Positions 1 through 10,013 of a stretch of DNA of 64,000 nucleotides are shown one piece after another. The position numbers and the translations under genes are program-made. The stretch lies in contig AP031353.1 of NCBI GenBank assembly GCA_037833965.1, forward strand, positions 870,501-934,500, written 5' to 3'. Position 1 is the stretch's first letter. Every line of letters starts with the position of its first letter. This DNA comes from Marchantia polymorpha subsp. ruderalis. Taxonomy: Eukaryota; Streptophyta; Marchantiopsida; Marchantiales; Marchantiaceae. Under the pieces are notes generated by a model. The model saw only the letters and a list, made by a program, of their open reading frames with translations. It made no database searches and had not been told where the DNA came from.

Positions 1-1250
1 AATGTATTTATCACAAATACAATACAATAATCCATATTTCATTATGAAATATTCCGTCAGTTCCTTATCTACTTAATTGATTTGCAATTGCTTTAAAGAT
101 ATGTTCAATTCAGTTCTTATTTATCAACTCTCTATACGGTACTCTGTCAATGAATCTAAAAGCCAATTTGTTTACATTAACTTCCAATATATGATTTCTG
201 TTAGAGCTGAAAAAAGTTTGCAAACATTTCTATGAAATGTTTTATTATATATTTTGACTAGAAGTGAATTATTTCACAGTCTAGATACTTATCATTCCAA
301 ACATGTGAAATGTCTTTTCAAAATACAATATTTTATGACAATCCTCGCTTCTAAGAATATTACTATTTAAATAATAAAATCCGTGTAATCTAATTCTTCC
401 ATTCAGGATACAATGATATCTACATCAATATCAAAAATTTGTGCAGATTATAACGAATCAACGACAATTATGAAATCCGCGCAACGCTACATATACTGAA
501 TTAATATGTATGTGTTCTAGTTTGCAAGTTCTGAATTCCATGAAATTCTGTTAATATAAGAATTAGTGCGTTAATTATTTTCTTCATAATCATTGAATAT
601 TTTGATACGTCTCACTTCAAGTTGTAATCGTAAAACATGCTGCTTTTCCACTCACATATTGTTATCACCAGCCATCGTCATTTCCACGTTATACTATGCA
701 GAACGTTGTAAGGAGTATTAAAAGGTAAGACTCTGGTGCTTATCTACTGTTGAGAAATGGATATTAATACAGTAAAGTGAGCTGACGCATTCATAGGTCT
801 CTAAGCAGTTCAACTACACCTTACTTGCACTCATGTTCCAAAACATAAAATATATCCCAACAAACCATAAATGGAAATTGTATAAAACATCAAGATTCTT
901 CGAAACTATAACGGGCATATAGTTAGAATTGTCGGGTCTTTGTATAATCTCGCAAACTTTCCATCTTCTGTTTGACTGATCAAAAAGAATTTAAGTATAT
1001 TCATCTCCGGCTCACCCCCGCCCCCAAGTAGAGATGCAGTAGGTGAGGGCCCTAAACAAGAAATTAAAAAATATGATTTATCAAGGTTCTAGGCTGGCCA
1101 AGAAAGTTCGAAGGATTTGCTCTTAGCCACCCTCAACAAGAGATAATGTTGCGGATGCATTAAAGTGAAAGGTGTAGGTATTAAAAGCAAATATAATGTC
1201 AATCACCACTTACTCGAAATATACGCGGCAGAACAAACCTGCAATTGTTT
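1..1250. other. AT-rich intergenic DNA, no gene seen
   Basis: No frame of useful length starts with ATG and no family motif is visible. Composition is AT-rich up to about 1000 and then rises in GC towards the leader of the next gene. I see no repeats or tRNA-like fold here. Confidence 0.6.
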
Positions 1251-2062
1251 AGAGCAGCCCAGTCCGTGCAGTATGGGAACGGAGGACCAGGCGAGCACCG
1301 ACGGCCACTCCACCGCGGCCAAAGTTAGCGGCTCACAATTGCCGACAGCTCTCCCTCTAAATCAAGGGCCCAACCTACTCTCCCCGCCCAGCTTACCTTG
1401 GCGGCACGGCGTAGGACGCCGGCGACGGCGAGAGGTTGCCACAGTTGGAAGCGGGGTTGCCACAGTGCGAAAGAGCGCACTCGGGCGTCGGGATCGAAGG
1501 TCGAGCGAGGAGCGAAGATGGTGACAGGCCCAGGCGGTAGCGGGGAGGTAAATCGCGGCGCAGCGGGGGGTGGTAAAACAACGAAAGCGGACGAGGGGTG
1601 GTTCCGAGGGCCCATTTGAATTTGATTTGAAATAACCCCGACGCTCGTAATCAGTGCTCGAGGCTCGTCGGCCCCGTACCGCATTACAGATCACGCCATT
1701 GGAGGATGGCAATGAACTTCGACATCGACTGATGTGGTGGTCGTCGATCGGCATTAGATACAGTGCCAGCAATGGCTTTGTCGGCGTGCTGCTGGGGAAG
1801 GCGGTCGTCGGGGCCGAAATTGGGATGCGCAATTAGTGATCGCTCGGGGGATCGTTTAAGGAAGCGAGGACGATGGGGCGAGCCAGCTAGAGCTTGACCT
1901 AGTCGAGCGCGGAGTCGCAGGTGCAGCTGTATTGGGGTCGGCAGACGGACGAGGTGGTGGTGGTTTTTGGTTTTGGGATCAGAACCGCATTCTTTCCTGC
2001 CCGTCTGCCTGCCCATCTTTGACATTCGGGTCGACGATCGGTGTGAAGTTGCAGCCGGTGCG
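1250..2062 (+). promoter_or_regulatory. GC-rich presumed promoter and 5' leader of the coiled-coil gene
   Basis: A sharp rise in GC starts near 1250 and runs into the start codon at 2063. Several short overlapping open frames on both strands are what GC-rich DNA gives by chance. Leaders of this type also precede the TOM1 and XYLT genes in this window. The transcription start and any leader intron cannot be placed from the sequence alone. Confidence 0.4.
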
Positions 2063-2788
2063 ATGGACATGTCGAACGACAGTTCTTTTTCCGGGCGGAA
2101 AGCCTACAAGAGGCCGCCCGTTCCAGCGCAAATGAAGTCCTCGAAGGTCCCTAAGGATTACCAGAACGAGTTGTCTTATCCGAGTTGGAATTTGAGCGGT
2201 AGACCTGCAGCAGCATCGGCGGAAGTGAGGTCGAAGGATCTGTCGCATGATAATTCTTTCGCGAGTCGGAGCTCAGGAAGTAGGCCTTTCGTGCCTGCGC
2301 CAGCTCCGGTGAAACCGAAGGTTCATAAGGAATTGCACTTGGCTCCCATGGCAATGAAGGGGCCGTCGATTACGAAGCGCCGTAGTGCGCCACCGAATGT
2401 CCAGCCTCGGAAACCACAGATGCTGAGCGAAGAGAGGTATTTTCAAGAAGAAGATAAGTCCTCGAGATTGGTTCGCAAGAAGCAGCCCAAGCCATCGTCA
2501 CGTAATGCCGCCAGTGGAGACTCAGATGGCAGGCAGAGGTCTTCGGGTTCGGACGAGGAGCGTGAGGCCGTACTATATGCGAGGAGGAGTCTAGAGCAGG
2601 CGCTGGAAAAAGCCGACTCTCTTGTAGATCAGTTGGAAAAGTTGGAGGATGATATCGAGGCATTGGAGGATGAAAAAGTAGCGTTGTTGGACGAGTTGCT
2701 GGTATGTGAGGGTCTCGCCGTGAATCCGTATCCTCGCTTTCGAAAACGGAATTTTATCAGGACCAAACGACAAAGTTCGGAGCCATGA
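2063..2788 (+). CDS. Unrecognised 241-aa basic protein with C-terminal coiled coil
   Basis: I do not recognise the family. The frame is open further upstream, but the first ATG is at 2063 and gives MDMSNDSSFSGRKAYKRPPV. Residues 1-165 are Ser/Pro/Lys-rich, look disordered and have repeated basic patches. Residues 166-214 form a clear heptad coiled coil (RRSLEQALEKADSLVDQ, then LEKLEDDIEALEDEKVALLDELL). The tail is basic (RFRKRNF, RTKRQ). A good 5' splice consensus (CTG|GTATGTGAG) lies at 2702, right where the coiled coil ends, so the last 28 residues could be intron read-through, with a further exon downstream that I could not find. The coiled coil suggests oligomerisation or a scaffold role, which is inference only. 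Base composition and codon use look like a real gene. That it is coding is fairly sure; its function is unknown. Confidence 0.65.
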   Translation: MDMSNDSSFSGRKAYKRPPVPAQMKSSKVPKDYQNELSYPSWNLSGRPAAASAEVRSKDLSHDNSFASRSSGSRPFVPAPAPVKPKVHKELHLAPMAMKGPSITKRRSAPPNVQPRKPQMLSEERYFQEEDKSSRLVRKKQPKPSSRNAASGDSDGRQRSSGSDEEREAVLYARRSLEQALEKADSLVDQLEKLEDDIEALEDEKVALLDELLVCEGLAVNPYPRFRKRNFIRTKRQSSEP

Positions 2789-4475
2789 GGATAAAGAATT
2801 GCTGGTATTGCGTGGCTAGGAATTCTTAGGCTATATATCACCACACGCAAGTATGTAATTAGGTTTGTGATGACCCCCACCCGGTCGTGATCGTGCGAGG
2901 GAAGTTGACACAAAGAGTCAGATGAGGCTTTCTGTGATAATCATTTGAAACAAATGCTTCGCATTACGCCTCGCCAACCTCGTCAAACAATCAAAGAGGC
3001 ACTCGAGAATGAAGGGTGATACGCTGTATGGAATTGAACCCTCCGTCCGTCAAGCTGGGTTTCAAATTTTTCTGGACAATTTCAATGCAGCCAGCACCGA
3101 GGAAGGAACCCGGGTTCTTTTGTGCCTGGCCGGCTGTAGGCACCAAGTCTCGCCGTTACCTGTCTCATCGGAAGCAGACAACAATTCCTGGCGATTGCTT
3201 ATGCAAAAAACACGGTAGCAGGTGCTCTTCTCAAAGTCATGGTGACTAGAGAAGGGCGGCAGCAGGTCAACCGATCAACACCGCCGCCGGTCTCCGTATT
3301 CTTGTGGGACAGATTGCTTCGTTCCATCAACTATTTAATCGGATCGTCGAAAATGTATATGGGGGTGATGAACTCTCTTGTTTGGACGAGCGAACAATCG
3401 GCCCTGCAAGTTTTCCGTACTGCAGCAGATAGTACACGCGCATCATACGCCTGTGCAGTGATCAAATGTGCATATATCATAGCAAGAAGCAAGTTCTGGT
3501 AGTATATCAGGCTTTTGGATCGATCTTGGAGGCCTTGCGATGCTACTGTTTCCAGGTAGCTTGATGTTGCCGATATATTGCTTGTTCTTTAATAGAAGAG
3601 GATTTCGTTGTCAAGTGGGGTGTATCCCGCAGCTTACGTTTCTCTTGGCCGTGGAGTCGCATGATTTCCTGCGAATTGTAATGAAGTTTTCTTTGTGGCT
3701 TGTCTCTTGCAGTAGTTTCAAGTGGTTTGTACTCTTAGCTGAAGCTAATCTTTGGCTGAAATCTGCATGACCCGACTTTTCACCAACAATAAGCTTTCTT
3801 TTACTCGCTGAAAATGGAGGAAATTCTTCTCACGATGGGTCTGCATGACAAACATAGAGAGATAGATGGAAGGTTTGCTCTCAGTTCTCCAGTATTGCCC
3901 TTTGATGATATGATTACAGGGATGATCTGACGCCGATGCAAATGGTGGAGACGACTAGAGCACGAAGGAAATATGACATCTGGCACTGGTTTGTTGATCG
4001 CCAAGGGAAAAGTCTGAAGAGTTGGAGTATAAATATATTGTAGGTTTTTTCTGTCACTGTCGCTGTTTCGCAAACCTTGATTTATCTGGAATCTTCATTT
4101 ATAACACACGTAGCATCAGCCCCCCTGAACCCCAGTATGAACCCTCGAGCGGATTCTACTACTAGCCGGTGAGATACCTCTCTACTACTCTTCTTAGGGA
4201 TGTTCTCTATCTATGAAGTGACTCATTTATTAGTAGCCCCGTAAGTGCTCACACCATCACACTTGCCAAGTCAAGGGTAGTGTATTGAACTTAACGGATG
4301 TTCGTTCGTGTGGGCGGGTTGAAGTCCTTCATAACTTACATGGATGCATGGTACCCTTAGTTCCTCGTGCATATTATTCTTAGTTGTCACTGGTTTCAAA
4401 TTGTTCATGTCAAACAGTAATTGATGGAGTGATCGTCGACGGAGGGGAGCTGCGTTTATATCGAACTCGAGGAGC
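2789..4475. other. Gene-free interval between coiled-coil gene and kinase fossil
   Basis: It probably holds the 3' UTR of the upstream gene, possibly with a missed terminal exon. Short frames at 3009-3218, 3239-3502 and 3540-3770 show no domain and overlap each other in different frames. No AATAAA signal close to the stop codon was noticed. Confidence 0.5.
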
Positions 4476-7400
4476 ATGAAAGAGGACATCGAGCAACCTG
4501 TGATCCCGGACAATATTGGAAGTCTACTTCGTTCCGCGAGCCAGGGTGTCGGAGAGGCTGTGGCCAGAATGGTGGACTACGGTTTATCCGCAGACTACGA
4601 CGGATTAACTGCAATGCATCTTGCTCTTGGCGAGGGTCACGTTGGTGTCATTGGATTACTGCTGAAGTGTAATGCGCATATCAATACCATCGACCGCTCG
4701 GGAGAATCGGTGAGTTTATATCTCAATGTCGCGCAGTACTTCGAGGACCGTTAATTGGATTTTGGACAGTGATGTTGTGTTTACGTCCCAAAACAGTTGT
4801 ACATTAGGGTCCTTCGTAGAGATGTTCTATAATAACTCCAGCTTACCCTCAGTGTCCAGCGTGGGGAATCTTTTAGTTCCCTACGTTGATCATGAACCAA
4901 TTTGAAATGGCGTATATATATGTTTAGAAAAAATTTTTTCGTGGTACAGTTGGCTGACAAGAAATGGTGGGTTTGGAGCATTAGATTATTACATGCAATC
5001 ACTCACATCCAGACACGAGGAGCTTGTTTGTAATCAGTTTATAGGCTCAGTTTTGATTCGAAACAAGTGATTTCCCTACGCCAGTTGCATTCAGACCAAC
5101 ATACCGGTTTGCTTTATGTCCAGAGTCTTCCAAATGCGAGGCGATTTGACTATACCAAGGTTTATGAGATCCTTGTACAGAATGGAGGCACCGCTTCGGT
5201 ATGAAATCTCGATTATCTTGAGAGTACTTTCTTGAACAACTGTAGACTAGTTATGTACAACTTTTCATGATTTCGTCCAAGGATGAGCTGCGTGTGGGCT
5301 CCCTTATGCTGATTGCTCGTTGTTTCATCTCTTGAAAATTCCTGAAGTTCGAATCAGTTCGGTGATAGGAGTCTTTCTGTGTTATGTTTGGACATGGATT
5401 AAGATATAAATTTCACTTGACATGGGTACCTAAATAATGGGGATTTTACGCGTAGGCTTCAAGTTTTTCATTTGTTGATATAGAGATGAAAGTGTTAAGA
5501 ATAAGAAGGGATCGTATGGAGAAGTGCGTTAGGTCAACTGGAGGGGAACTTGGGTCATGCCCAAGACAACTCTTCAAGGTCTCGCAGCCAATCAACAGGT
5601 TGTATAGGTTACGGAAGCATAACGATCCAGATTGTCACTGTATATATACGAATAGAACCGATCATTCTGGCTCACAGCCTTTGTCGGGTGAAGGGACTAA
5701 ACTCTGTACGTGCTTTTGTGTGTACAGGAAGGAGTTTATCAAGGAACTGGCCTAACTACAAAAGTTGAGGTTTCACTATATTGTTTAGTTTCTTGGTGCC
5801 ATTACTAAATTCACTCACCTCGTTATTGCGACGGAGTATCTTCCGAGGGTAAACCTTAACTTTATCATAGTCTCTAATTTAACTCGAGCATTAGGTTCAG
5901 TAGGTATGTTGCCTTTTGAATTCATCCTCCTATGCATAGAAGATATATTAAGATTACCTGTCTTCCAGCTTGACAGGGGGATTTTGAAGACATAATCGGA
6001 TGAAAGGACGCATATCAGCAAGAGAATCATTGCAGTTCGCTTTGGATATTGCTCGGAATTAATGTTTATTCCTTCAGTAGATATGATAGTCAATAAATCA
6101 ACCATGTATTATGTAACCATAGGTTGATGATTACAGAGACAGGTTGCAAGCCTGCTGCACTTGAGAAGTTATTTTCCTAGACTCAGATCACCCAGCAAAC
6201 ATAGCCGGCAAATCTTTGGCATGAAAGCCAGCAATGTTTTTGCCAAGTTATACCCAAATATAGGGGTATGAATTATCTTCACCAACATAAGCCAGATCGA
6301 TTCGTCCTTCGCAACCTGAAGCCATGGTGAGAAAGAACTATTTGAGCGAGGGTGATTGTCTTCTTGTCTGGATGGTCATGTAGACAGTTTCTATGATGCA
6401 GGACGCCTTTCCTTCACGATACCTAGAATGATATAGCTTTGAGTAGCTTAGTTACTTTGGAGTGCAATCTTTAGCATGTTCGCAAGCAGGACACGCGATG
6501 CAGTTAAATCCTGTTGGCTAGCATCTTTATTGTTGAGGTTTTTAAATCTCTCACCAGATTTAGTATCTCTTTTGAGTTATCATCCTCATGTGTGCACAGA
6601 AACTTGCTACAGGATGAACCTGGACATCTGAAGGTGGCAGACTTCGGACTATTGTCAGAGGAAGCAACTACTGGTCGTTTCGGAGGTATATACTCAATAT
6701 AACGGGAGAGACGGGCTCTTGTACGTCTAGTGCACCTCGTCGTTGCATATTCAGCTCCAGTTGCTGCTGCACTGCTGTTTTCTTGATCTACCCTATTGGT
6801 CAAGAAAGTTTCCCAAAAATATTTTCAAATAAAAATACCTATATTGATTAATTAGTTTTGTCTTTTATCATTAGAGTTGGGATTGAAGGGGCTTGAACCC
6901 GCAACTTCCGTCTTGCTACTTGTTTCATAGCTTTAATCTGTGCAGCACAACCAACTCTTGATACATTATTACCTACACTACTTGCTGGACGAAATCCTGC
7001 ATTAAATATCTCGGGGTAATCAGTCTGCCTATCAAGGATTTGTAAGGTGTCTTTTTGTAGTAATTCCGCTAATGGCGTCTAGCAATGGTTTCACAGATCA
7101 CAGTTTGAATCTAGCGTTTCACGTTTGTGTTTTTTAGCCTTTTGACCCTTTGGGTCCCACGGGCTTGATCTATTTACCATTTACCATTTACCACCACAAG
7201 ATCGTGGTTTTCCGTCTTCATTTGCTTTTGCCTATCTCTGTCCTTGTCTGACATACAGACACAAGGATATAACGGTCTAAATTCCTTGAAGTCAGACGGT
7301 CGTACAAATCCAGAAATTTTTTCTTAGGGAACGCGAAAGGCAGTCTCTTTTGTTTTGTAAGTAAAGATACAAAACCTCCTTGCCGAGACAAGTACTTAAC

Positions 7401-7662
7401 TCCACGGGCAAAAATGTGAATGGTGGATGACCTGTCACTTCGAAAGCTGTATTGTTTTCTTAGATACTTAACTTGGCGGCCCTTGTATCCTATCTACACA
7501 TTCTATAGATAGGATACAGAATACCAGTTATTTTTGACAGGGATAAGCTTTTGCCAATATGAAGGAGTAGATCGGTACGTTGCTCCGGAGGCCCTTGGTC
7601 ATGGGCCTCATCATAAAAGCGTGGACATCTCCTCACATGCGCTCATCGTCTAAGAGGTCTGA
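4476..7662 (+). pseudogene. Decayed ankyrin-repeat Raf-like protein kinase (ILK type)
   Basis: Exons of a plant integrin-linked-kinase-like gene follow in order on the + strand. 4476-4709 holds ankyrin repeats (AMHLALGEGHVGVIGLLLKC) and ends phase 0 at GTGAGT. 5124-5198 continues the repeat (ARRFDYTKVYEILVQNGG). 5484-5577 holds the Gly loop (KGSYGEVR, VNWRGTW). 5728-5848 gives KEFIKELA, LQKLR and FLGAITKFTHLVIATEYLPR. 5977-6055 gives GDFEDII, then MKGRISARESLQFALDIAR. 6264-6326 gives GMNYLHQHKP and LRNLKP. 6600-6685 gives NLLQDEPGHLKVADFG. 7541-7662 gives DRYVAPEALGHGPHHKSVDI. The gene is broken. In-frame stops lie at 5530, 5753, 5786, 7651 and 7660, and one forms across the 6326/6600 junction. 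One reading-frame shift lies near 5999. The donor after LDIAR (6056) reads GA, not GT. The catalytic HRD Asp is Asn. DFG and APE survive. The C-lobe after 7662 was not found. Several stops fit C-to-T change at Gln or Arg codons. It is a host gene relic rather than an active kinase. Confidence 0.85.
7484..7518. repeat. Perfect 13-bp inverted repeat (hairpin)
   Basis: TGTATCCTATCTA at 7484-7496 is matched by its exact reverse complement at 7506-7518 with a 9-nt loop. It lies in the intron just upstream of the APE-motif exon of the kinase fossil. It may be a small MITE remnant or chance; no target duplication was seen. Confidence 0.7.
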
Positions 7663-10013
7663 AGAAGAATAACGAGATGGATCCCCAATGCATCATAATA
7701 TTGCCGCTCTTACCAGCGTGTGCTTCCTCACACAGTCATCTTGAATTGTCCACCTCATGCACCACTGCTTTCTCTTCTTCCGGCTTGCGTTTTGAGAGTG
7801 TGACTTTGTACATGGTTGTAGTCTTTTGCAGCAACGCTGGGAAGGAAATCCTGCAGCAAGACCTAGTTCTTCGTAAATTAGCACCAGTGATGACATGCAG
7901 ATAAACTAAAAAAGACGCTTCTAGACTCCCCGACAAATGAACTCTCCCGCTTTCAAGCTTCGTAGTATCGTTTCGTTCATTTTAACAAAATTACGTTATC
8001 TTTAACTTGACACAGGGATATCACTGGAGGTAGGCATAGCCAGGTTACTTTGGTACCATTTGCGCAGTACTACGTGTTCATGATCGGGAAATTCAAGAGG
8101 CTTAGCTAGTTCTTTGCAGCGTACAATTTTGTAAGATTTTGCTCATCTTTTTACTGAACTATGTGAAAGCTGCTCGCTTTACCCACGTTCAGATCAGCCG
8201 ATTTCACCTTTACAAGACTTTTTACCTTTTTACAATTTTACCTACTTGCGTCAAAACCAGGCTCTCTACTCCCGACCCTGGCGGCGTTGTATCGGACATC
8301 ACACCGTGTAGAGGGTAGGTAGTTACAATCAGAGGGCTAACAGCAGTCACAAAGTGTGAACACTAGAACTAGAGTACAGTAGTATGTACAATTCGGTGCC
8401 CACGTACAGTCCACTTAAAATAGAGTATCCGCTCGCAGGCGAGAATTCTTTTTTACATTTTAGTGCACACGTCCACAGTTTTATACCACTAATGTTCCTG
8501 GGAGTTTGAATCACCTGTTCGAACGAAGCACGGTTCATTTGATCTAACTTCGGAAGAACTGCCGTTAATGAGTCCAATGCTGCACTCTACTTCTCGTACC
8601 AAATTGTAATTGTCGATTGTTCTCTGTATATATGATTCGACGAGGTCGCTATTGAAACCACTAGACTCGCCACTTACAAGACATTACACGCAGTGCAAGC
8701 GCAGAAGAGGCGTTGGGAAGTTTCTGTGAGTGCGAGTGTTGCGCAGAGAGCAGTCTAAGGCACAATTGCGGACCGATAGAGTCGGTGATGACTCAATAGT
8801 GAAGAAGGACAGCGATGTTTAAGAGCACTTGTGGCCCCAACCAGCTCAATGTCGGCTGCATGCACGGAAGGAACGACGGACTGCAGTGAAAGTCCCTTTA
8901 CGTCGTTAAGATTAGTGTTGCTCCCAGACAGGGAGCCGAGACTGATGAAGGCTGGAAACGTCTGAAACCGTTTGATGATCTGTACGAGTGTGTTGATTGC
9001 ATGAAGACCGCGTGAGCTCGGCGACGATCAAAATCTGTTCCTCCACCGGTAGCTGTAGCTCGAGAGATGAAGTCAAATCTAAGAGGTTCCGCATTCCATG
9101 CCCAACGTGCACGCTAGTGCTCGGACATTCTCGCTGGGGAGAAGTCGTGCCATTGGATCCCTGTATCCCGGACTGACATCTCAGCAAACCTTGATGTGGA
9201 ACAGTCGTCTGCCTGGAAGCACAAGACAAAGGGACATAGTCCAGCTGTCGAGTGTGGCACACGGAAATCGGCTGTCCGTTCACATTTTCCAAGCACGTCC
9301 AAGAGCATGGGGACGACAGCCCTCGGCCCCGTCCCCCCCTCTTCACTCTTCACTCGAGCACAAGAACCGGGACGCAACTGTTGCAGGGCAATCGAGGGGG
9401 AAAAGGTAAAATACTAAAATGGTGCTGCTTCTGCTGCTCGAGACATCTGAAGAAACCTTACCCTGGAACCAGTGGCCTGTTAACCGAATCCAGCACTGTA
9501 GGAGTTTGACTCTTCCAGCACGGGAGCAGATGGCGCCGGGGAGCAAGTACCGTGATCAGCACACAGGGGCGCTCGTGGAAGTGGAGCAGCGTTCGTGGCC
9601 AAGCTCTGAGCTGGGGGTTCTTCACTGTCCAGTGAATATTCGTCACAGGGGATACTCGGAAATCAGGAGGCAACATTCCAGTTCTTTATGTACAGATTTG
9701 TCCTGTGGTTGACGTCAGTGTCGCACACGCAGCAGTTTACAGCAGTTTACAGGTCGTCGTCGTGTGGGTTAAATGCAGGTAGTAGCACTTCTTAATCTCT
9801 CACATCGTCTGCATCTCTGAGTCTAATGTTCAGAGCTGTGGCAGAGAGAACCATCGAAACGATCAACTTTTGCATCCTTGAGGTCTTCATGCCTGGACAT
9901 TGACCCCGTGCACATTCGGTCGATCGAATGAGCAATAGAAGAAGAAGAAGTAAGTAAAAGCAGCAGCTGCAGCAGCTCAGGACTCGTTGCATGACAGCAG
10001 CGAGTGCATCATC
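7663..10013 (+). other. Interval holding the presumed promoter and leader of the 793-aa gene
   Basis: 7663-8650 shows no gene: its short frames have no domain, and the missing C-lobe of the kinase fossil was looked for and not found. From about 8680 the GC content rises and several short frames overlap on both strands, typical of a leader. A palindromic TGACGTCA (bZIP/CRE-type core) lies at 9710-9717. CAGCAGTTTACA-type units repeat in tandem at 9729-9752, and CAGCAGCTGCAGCAG sits just before the start codon. Confidence 0.4.
9710..9717. promoter_or_regulatory. TGACGTCA palindrome (bZIP-type site)
   Basis: An exact 8-bp TGACGTCA lies about 300 bp upstream of the ATG of the 793-aa gene. TGACGTCA is a known core for plant bZIP (TGA-class) factors. 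A single 8-bp match may be chance, and whether it is in the promoter or the transcribed leader is not known. Confidence 0.3.

Noticed and set aside
6874-6957. tRNA-like patch on the minus strand: 7-bp GAGTTGG/CCAACTC ends and a GGGTTCAAGCCC T-loop-like motif
   Set aside because: The T-stem pairs over only about three bases, the acceptor is not adjacent to the T-arm and no D-arm fits. At best it is a decayed tRNA or SINE scrap.
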